Assembly: GCA_026693085.1 (NCBI GenBank)
Contig: JAPLNB010000160.1
Location: 1-36,375, forward strand
Direction: 5' to 3'
DNA: 36,375 nucleotides
Source: Planctomycetota bacterium
GTDB lineage: Bacteria; Planctomycetota; Phycisphaerae; Tepidisphaerales; Tepidisphaeraceae
Part shown: in pieces, positions 32,401-36,375 of the stretch
Layout: the number at the start of each line of letters is the position of its first letter
Numbering within the stretch: the first letter of the stretch is position 1
Position numbers and translations under genes: made by a program
Notes under the pieces: model-generated
Databases searched by the model: none
Seen by the model: the letters and a program-made list of their open reading frames with translations, nothing else
What the model was told of the DNA's origin: nothing

Positions 32401-32966
32401 ACGGCCTGTCTCTCCAACTCCTTGCCTCGCTCCTCGTCCTTCAAGCCCATGGCCACAAGCTCGCCGGCCAACCCCTCACCCCTGTCGCCGCCTTCTACGT
32501 GCGTCTGCTCCGTGAACTCGAACGTGTCGATCACCCTTCCGACGCCCCCGACCCCTCCGACCCCAAGTTCGCCATCGGCGACAAACAACGCGGCATCCTC
32601 AACACCGACTATTTCGAATTCATCGACTCCACCCCCGACTGCACCAACTCCGACATCGTCGCCGCCCGCAAGAAAAAGGACGGCTCCTTCGGCTACAAGA
32701 ACTTCACCGACATTGCGGCCCCCGATGAATTCTCCGCCCTATTAACCCACACCCGCCACTGCATCGCGCGCCTGGCCGACCAACTCCTTTCCGGCCACAT
32801 CGACTCGACCCCCTACCGCATCAACACGCTGACCCCCTGCCCGAGCTGCGACTACAAATCCCTCTGCCGTTTCGACCCCGCCATCAACCACTATAACCAC
32901 ATCCCCTCGACCCCCCGCGACCAGATCCTCCAGCAAGTCCTACAGGAGTGCGAGAATGCCCAGTAA
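29490..32966 (+). CDS. addB: AddB/RexB-like helicase-nuclease subunit
   Basis: 1158 residues, the usual AddB length. An N-terminal Walker A (IIGRAGSGKT, residues 6-15) and helicase-like middle (VLLLGLNEGLFPNS) precede a C-terminal RecB-type nuclease domain framed by an iron-sulfur cluster: C797 in TCPFRHFARY and C1117, C1120, C1126 in CPSCDYKSLC. In the nuclease core GRIDRID is followed by IIDYRLSK at about 954: R958 replaces the catalytic Lys of D-x-K, and the later LQLLASLL lacks the usual Tyr, so cleavage may be lost in this subunit. AddAB resects double-strand breaks for RecA loading. The gene overlaps the AddA start by 11 bases, so they are coupled. Confidence 0.85.
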   Translation: MAVQFIIGRAGSGKTHHCFHCIVSALQDQPLGPPILWILPRQATFTAERNLACASSLPGFLRARVTSFDSLCADLLQECGGVAIPEITRLGRQMVLGHLLRKLAPNLRFFDKAARQPGLAGKLEHALAELDRAGKDPAHLAALLQELPTDPQDPDPLSAKLHDLHLLYTEYTAYLGQDRLDPRRRMDQVLKCIATSTVLRNSIIYVDEFSKLDDFERRILARLAQAARRLEITLLFDPDSPILLSPNTPPQDLSLFHPAEQTYCRLRQAFADESVAVDPPLFFQTIHRFQTPALCTIERNLFTDPPTAADTLPENLDLVEAPDRRAEVNDAARTIRHHLSQGLRFRDIAVLVRNLDIYHDLISAAFREHDIPYFVDRRRSMAHHPLLQFLRAALAIPHHDWPHDSVMLLIKSGLASLSTDQADRLENYVLEHRLRGSIWQRPEPWSFHRHLSTSPDDDATVAPDESAPIDGLRARLRDNLAAFLAIFPTPDTALPLRQVVVELFQLFTRFAVPETLSQWITSTRETLNHEQAAEHEQAWNDLVDLFDQLVDLLGPEPVTFADFTEILESGLETFDLALTPPTTDQVLVGQIDRTRTPNVKAVLLLGLNEGLFPNSPRETSILSDSDRFELERRNFTLDPPTERILLDENLIAYIAFTRSSHHLYVSRSISDDAGRPLGPSPYWRRLRQLFPTLPVRCLPRDERTDPSLISTPRQLLTALMRWVRLDPPASSDGPFPSLYQFLAAYPTNSDPIDTLRYRAWKSLTYDNRAALCPQTAKQLFANPLAATVSQIETFATCPFRHFARYALHLQPRDESDTFSINLDNVFHRILEDLVREMLRRRTDWPTLRADQSEPLVRSYAAEVATTLRGEMMLSNPRSRYLLSRIERSLEQIIASQQAVAQRRLLQTTFPKTDFGPDAKLLPPLSITTPNNNEILLAGRIDRIDILENQSAAAIIDYRLSKSDLNLTRVYHGLSLQLLASLLVLQAHGHKLAGQPLTPVAAFYVRLLRELERVDHPSDAPDPSDPKFAIGDKQRGILNTDYFEFIDSTPDCTNSDIVAARKKKDGSFGYKNFTDIAAPDEFSALLTHTRHCIARLADQLLSGHIDSTPYRINTLTPCPSCDYKSLCRFDPAINHYNHIPSTPRDQILQQVLQECENAQ

Positions 32967-34125
32967 CCCCCAACAACCATCTTCCCCCCCTCAGCCCCGC
33001 TGCAACGTCTCCAACCTCCTCGTCGTCACCTTCACCGAAGCCGCCGCCTCCGAAATGAAATCCCGCATCGAGTCCGCCCTCCGCCAGCGGCTCGACTCCA
33101 CCCCCGACGACGCCCACGTCCGCCGCCAGTTCGCCCTCCTCGAACACATCCACTGCTCCACACTCCACTCATTCTGCAATCGACTCCTCCGCCAGCATTT
33201 TCACCGCCTCGGCCTCGACCCCAACTTCCGCGTCCTCGATGCCGACGAAGCCTCGCTCCTCCGCCTCGAGATCGTCCGCGACCTCTTCTCCGACCGCTAC
33301 GACCACGAAGACTCCGCGGCCTTCCACCGCTTCATCGACTCCTTCGGCGACGGCCGCGACGGCCGCGACGACTCGCTCATGTCGCTCGTCCTCGACACCC
33401 ACGCAATGCTCACCAGCCTCGTCGATCCAATGACCTGGATCGACCGCTCCCTCTGGCGCATCTCCCAAGCCGCCACGGAGCCTCTCGAATCCTCCGAACC
33501 AGGCCTGGAATACATCACTCTCATCCGCTCTGGCCTCTATGACCTCGACCGCGACACCTCCGCCGCCATCACCGCCCTCTCCCGCATGACCGGCTTCCAA
33601 CCCTACGTCGCCCACCTCCAATACCTCGCCCAAACCCTCTCCACCTGGACCGCCGCCCTCGATTCCACTGGCTACGACGCCCTCGTCACCGCCGTCCGCG
33701 ATACCGAATTCCAACGCCTTCCCTCCATCCGCAACTCCACCCCCGGCAAAGAATCCGCCTCTCAACTCGTCTCCTCCGTCCAAAAGCAGTTCAAGGAAGG
33801 CCCCCTCATCCAAGCCCTCCGCTTCTCCTCTGCCGAATTCCAAACCGGCCTCCGCTCCATCGCCCCCCACGCCGAAGTCTTCCTCGACCTCGTTCTCGAC
33901 TTCGGTCGCCGCTACCGCAAGCACAAGGACTCCCTCCGCGCCCTGGACTTTTCCGACCTGGAACGCTTCACCCTCCGCCTCCTCTCCGAGCCGCGGAGCG
34001 AAATTGAAAATCGAAAATCGAAAATCCCCGCCCCTCTCTCGTCGCACGCCTCCTCCACACGCAATTCCATTACGTCCTCGTCGACGAATACCAGGACATC
34101 AACGAACTCCAGGACACCATCCTGA
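32956..34125 (+). CDS. addA: AddA-like helicase, first part before the frameshift; Walker A absent
   Basis: The ATG at 32956 has AGGAG eight bases upstream and lies inside the end of addB. After 15 residues (MPSNPQQPSSPPQPR) the protein enters directly at CNVSNLLVVTFTEAAASEMK, the motif Ia of UvrD/AddA helicases, then HIHCSTLHSFCNRLL. The Q motif and the Walker A (GAGSGKT-type), normally about 50 residues earlier, are missing, so ATP hydrolysis is unlikely. Domain 1B follows normally to LDFSDLERFTLRLLSEP. The frame then enters three copies of GAAAATC and is thrown out of register, ending at TAG/TGA near 34125 after about 40 meaningless residues. The rest of the protein continues in another frame. 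Confidence 0.75.
   Translation: MPSNPQQPSSPPQPRCNVSNLLVVTFTEAAASEMKSRIESALRQRLDSTPDDAHVRRQFALLEHIHCSTLHSFCNRLLRQHFHRLGLDPNFRVLDADEASLLRLEIVRDLFSDRYDHEDSAAFHRFIDSFGDGRDGRDDSLMSLVLDTHAMLTSLVDPMTWIDRSLWRISQAATEPLESSEPGLEYITLIRSGLYDLDRDTSAAITALSRMTGFQPYVAHLQYLAQTLSTWTAALDSTGYDALVTAVRDTEFQRLPSIRNSTPGKESASQLVSSVQKQFKEGPLIQALRFSSAEFQTGLRSIAPHAEVFLDLVLDFGRRYRKHKDSLRALDFSDLERFTLRLLSEPRSEIENRKSKIPAPLSSHASSTRNSITSSSTNTRTSTNSRTPS
34006..34026 (+). repeat. Heptanucleotide repeat (GAAAATC)x3 at the addA frameshift
   Basis: Three perfect 7-bp copies, preceded by an imperfect GAAATT, sit between LRLLSEP and SLVARLL of AddA. The upstream part is in one frame and the downstream part is off by one base. Adding one copy (or removing two) joins them without any stop, giving EIENRKSKIENPRP as linker. 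The repeat is AT-rich in a very GC-rich gene, so it is a recent insertion. Confidence 0.8.
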
Positions 34126-36375
34126 CCCTCGCCAGCCACGAATGCCTCGCCCCCGATCAGACCCCCAATCTCTTCGCCGTCGGCGACGTCAAACAAAGCA
34201 TCTACCGTTTCCGCCTCGCCGAACCCCAACGCTTCCTCGCCCGCGCCAACCACTACAAGAACCCCAACCCAATCGGCCGCCTCATCCACCTCCAAGACAA
34301 TTTCCGCTCCCGCGGCCCCCTCCTCGACACCCTCAACCAACTCTTCGAACGCCTCATGGTCGGCGGGCCCACCGAAATCACGTACGACGAATCCCACCGC
34401 CTCCACCCCGCCGCCCAATTCCCCCCTGCCGACCAAACCACCCCCTCATTCCCCGGCTCGCCCATCGAACTCCACTACCTCCCGGCCCACATCGACACCT
34501 CGGACGACCCCGATTCCACCGACATCGAACTCGAACGCTCCGAGCGCGAAGCCCTCCTCGTCGCCCACCGCGTCGAAAACCTCATGGGCCAACACGACAA
34601 CCCCCGCATGCACATCGCCGATCGCGCCCCCGATGGCTCCCCCCGCCTCCGCCCCATCGAATACCGCGACATCGTCATCCTCCTCCGCGCCACCCGCTAC
34701 CACGCCGACGAATACGCCGACATCCTCCGCCAGCGCCAAATCCCGGTCTACAACACCGGCGGCTCCGGCTATTTCGACTCCATGGAAATCCGCGACGTCC
34801 TCTGCCTCCTCCGCCTTCTCGACAACCAGCAACAAGACATCCCCCTCGCCTCCGTCCTCCGCTCGCCCCTGGCCAACCTCCCGACCCCGGATGATGCCCT
34901 CGCCCAAATCCGCCTGGCCTACCCGCAATTGGCCACCAACAATCCGCTCCCCTTCCACACCGCCGTCACCCGCTATGCCGCCGAAAAAGACGACGCCCTC
35001 GCCGCCGCCCTCCGCGACTTTCTCGCCAACCTCTCCCACTGGCGCCACCTCGCCAACCAACGCCCCATCGCCGACCTCATCTGGACCCTCTACGAAGACA
35101 CCGGCCTGCTCACCTTCTGCAACGGCCTGGCCAACGGCCAACAACGCTGCGCCAATCTCTTCTACCTCTACGAACGCTCCCGACAGTTCGGCTCCTTCTC
35201 CCGACAAGGCCTCTACCGCTTCATCCGCTTCCTCGAAAGCCTCAAAGAAGAAGCCGACCCCGCCCCACCCTCCGAACTCTCCGAGGCCGAAAACGTCGTT
35301 CGCATCATGTCCATCCACAAGTCCAAGGGCCTCGAATTCCCCGTCGTCATCCTCCCCTCCCTCGGCAAACGCATCAACTTCCAGGGCTGCTCCGGCAACA
35401 TCGTCGCCGACCGCCACGCCTTCCTCGGCCTGTCCGCCATCGACCACACCAAACGAATCCGCTACCCCTCGCTCGCTTCCACGCTGATCTCCGACCGCCT
35501 CCGCCGACAAACCCTCGCCGAAGAGCTCCGCATCCTCTACGTCGCCATGACCCGCGCCAAAGAACACCTCATCCTCATCGGCACCACCAAGCCCGACAAT
35601 CCCGAAGCCTGGTCCCGCATGTACGACACCCACACCGGCCCGCTTCCCCCCAACACCATCACCACCGCCAAAACCACCCTCGACTGGCTAGGCCCCCTCG
35701 CCGCCTCGCTGGCCGCCTCCGATTCTCCCCCCATCCAGATCTTCGACCACCCCCAGGACGAAATCCAATCCTGGCTCCTCCCCCCCACCGCACGCCCCGA
35801 CCCATCCTCTCTCATTGACGACTTCATCCACCTCAAACCCCTCACTCCCCCACCGCCCCCCGACCCCATCGCCGCCCGGATTATCCAACGCCTCCAGTAC
35901 TCCTACCGCCACCGCCCCTTCACCACCCTCCACGCCTCCACGTCCGTCGCCGGCTTCACTCATCCTCACTCGCCGGGTGCTCCTCTTTCCCCCTCGCCCG
36001 GTACTCCGGGAGAGGGTTGGGGTGAGGGTTCCGCGCATAGCCTCACTCCGACCGCCTCCCTTCGCCTCCCCAAATGCCTCCAATCCGACACGCCCCTCTC
36101 CGCCGCCGACCGTGGCCACGCCACCCACCTCTTCCTCGAACACCTCGACTTCTCTAACTTCGACCTCCAATCTCAGCTCTCCTCCCTTCTCGACCGAAAA
36201 CTCCTCACTTCCGCCCAATCCCAATCCATCGACCTCTCCCAAATCCAATGGTTCCTCACGACCGATCTCGGCCGCCTCCTCCAACAAAACGCCAAGGAAC
36301 TCCTCCGCGAACTCCCCCTCACCTACACCCTCCCCCCCGAGTACTTCAACCTACCCCCCAGCCCCGACCCGATGG
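34008..36375 (+). CDS. addA: AddA-like helicase-nuclease, second part after the frameshift (runs off the end)
   Basis: The frame is open from 34008 to the window edge with no start near its beginning. It carries the remaining helicase motifs in order: II (VLVDEYQDINELQ), III (FAVGDVKQSIYRFR), IV (LQDNFRSR), V (MSIHKSKGLEFPVV) and VI (LYVAMTRAKEHL). A C-terminal AddA-type region follows (ADRGHATHLFLEHLDF), where the nuclease domain would begin, cut by the window end. All motifs look intact, so decay is recent. Expression needs repair of the heptamer frame, ribosomal frameshifting or internal initiation (ATG at 34362 is the first). A second repeat element (35981-36031) is carried in frame as SPSPGTPGEGWGEG. 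Confidence 0.8.
35981..36031. repeat. Hairpin repeat (SPSPGTPGEGWGEG type) inside addA
   Basis: CCCTC-g-CCCGG-tact-CCGGG-a-GAGGG forms a strong hairpin and is followed by TTGGGGTGAGGGTT. This is a widely scattered bacterial intergenic repeat that, when inserted into genes, is read as SPSPGTPGEGWGEG. Here it is in frame with the second part of addA and leaves the frame open, lengthening a Pro-rich linker. Confidence 0.65.

Noticed and set aside
31194-32588. 464-codon minus-strand acidic frame
   Set aside because: Shadow of addB generated by its C-ending codons; similar shadows cover addA at 34446-35633.
34006-34030. Programmed ribosomal frameshift in addA
   Set aside because: There is no X-XXY-YYZ slippery heptamer in the right frame and no clear downstream stimulator; repeat-unit number explains the shift better.
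1-36375. CRISPR array, rRNA operon or intact prophage
   Set aside because: No regularly spaced repeat-spacer series, rRNA sequence or phage structural genes were seen anywhere in the window.

Overview
The window looks like a piece of a planctomycete chromosome, probably class Phycisphaerae. Evidence: a very large secreted protein carries the planctomycete N-terminal LEPRCLL signature and C-terminal dockerin-type repeats; there are many secreted families common in that group (DUF6807/PmoA-like, PQQ beta-propeller, DUF4139, PHP-PKD); a WXG100 cluster is present; operons are short and broken up by long gene-poor stretches; and GC is high with strongly C-ending codons, especially from 26 kb on. 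The taxonomic call is inference; no rRNA or marker gene is present.

Layout. (1) 1-2.5 kb: the tail of an unrecognised gene, then about 2.4 kb of gene-poor accessory DNA with a few small phage- or plasmid-like genes on the minus strand. (2) 2.5-6.2 kb: a secreted DUF6807 protein diverges from an MFS transporter that is translationally coupled to a TIM-barrel sugar isomerase/epimerase, a small carbohydrate-use locus. (3) 6.2-7.4 kb: a WXG100-like protein, a coiled-coil protein and a second WXG-like small protein, with no secretion ATPase nearby. (4) 7.4-10.9 kb: hexose-6-phosphate mutarotase-like protein, lipoprotein phosphodiesterase, EamA transporter, small hypothetical. (5) 11.0-17.1 kb: a degenerate zone with a class II tRNA-like gene bearing a TCC anticodon, broken GT9/DUF6165 genes, an intact PQQ beta-propeller protein, a GH99-type pseudogene, a transposase/beta-solenoid chimera, tRNA-Ser(GCT), IS701 and IS630 fossils and a GH43-like scrap. 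(6) 17.1-21 kb: two tandem secreted DUF4139 paralogues and a hypothetical, with glycosidase scraps between. (7) 21-25 kb: a 1273-residue PHP/PKD/dockerin protein. (8) 25-29.4 kb: a gene-free kilobase with repeats and a good promoter, then an SH3-domain protein, a small conserved hypothetical, a TrmH/SpoU methyltransferase and a membrane-tethered ECF-like sigma factor that is probably leaderless. (9) 29.5 kb to the end: an AddAB-type helicase-nuclease pair.

The AddAB pair is the most striking part. AddB keeps its Walker A motif and iron-sulfur cysteines but has arginine where the nuclease lysine is expected. AddA starts directly at motif Ia, so it lacks the Walker A motif, and is split by a frameshift lying exactly on three copies of a 7-bp repeat; one more repeat copy would restore a completely open frame. 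This could be a decayed pair, a phase-variable switch, or partly a sequence error.

All functional assignments rest on reading protein motifs by eye; no database search was run.
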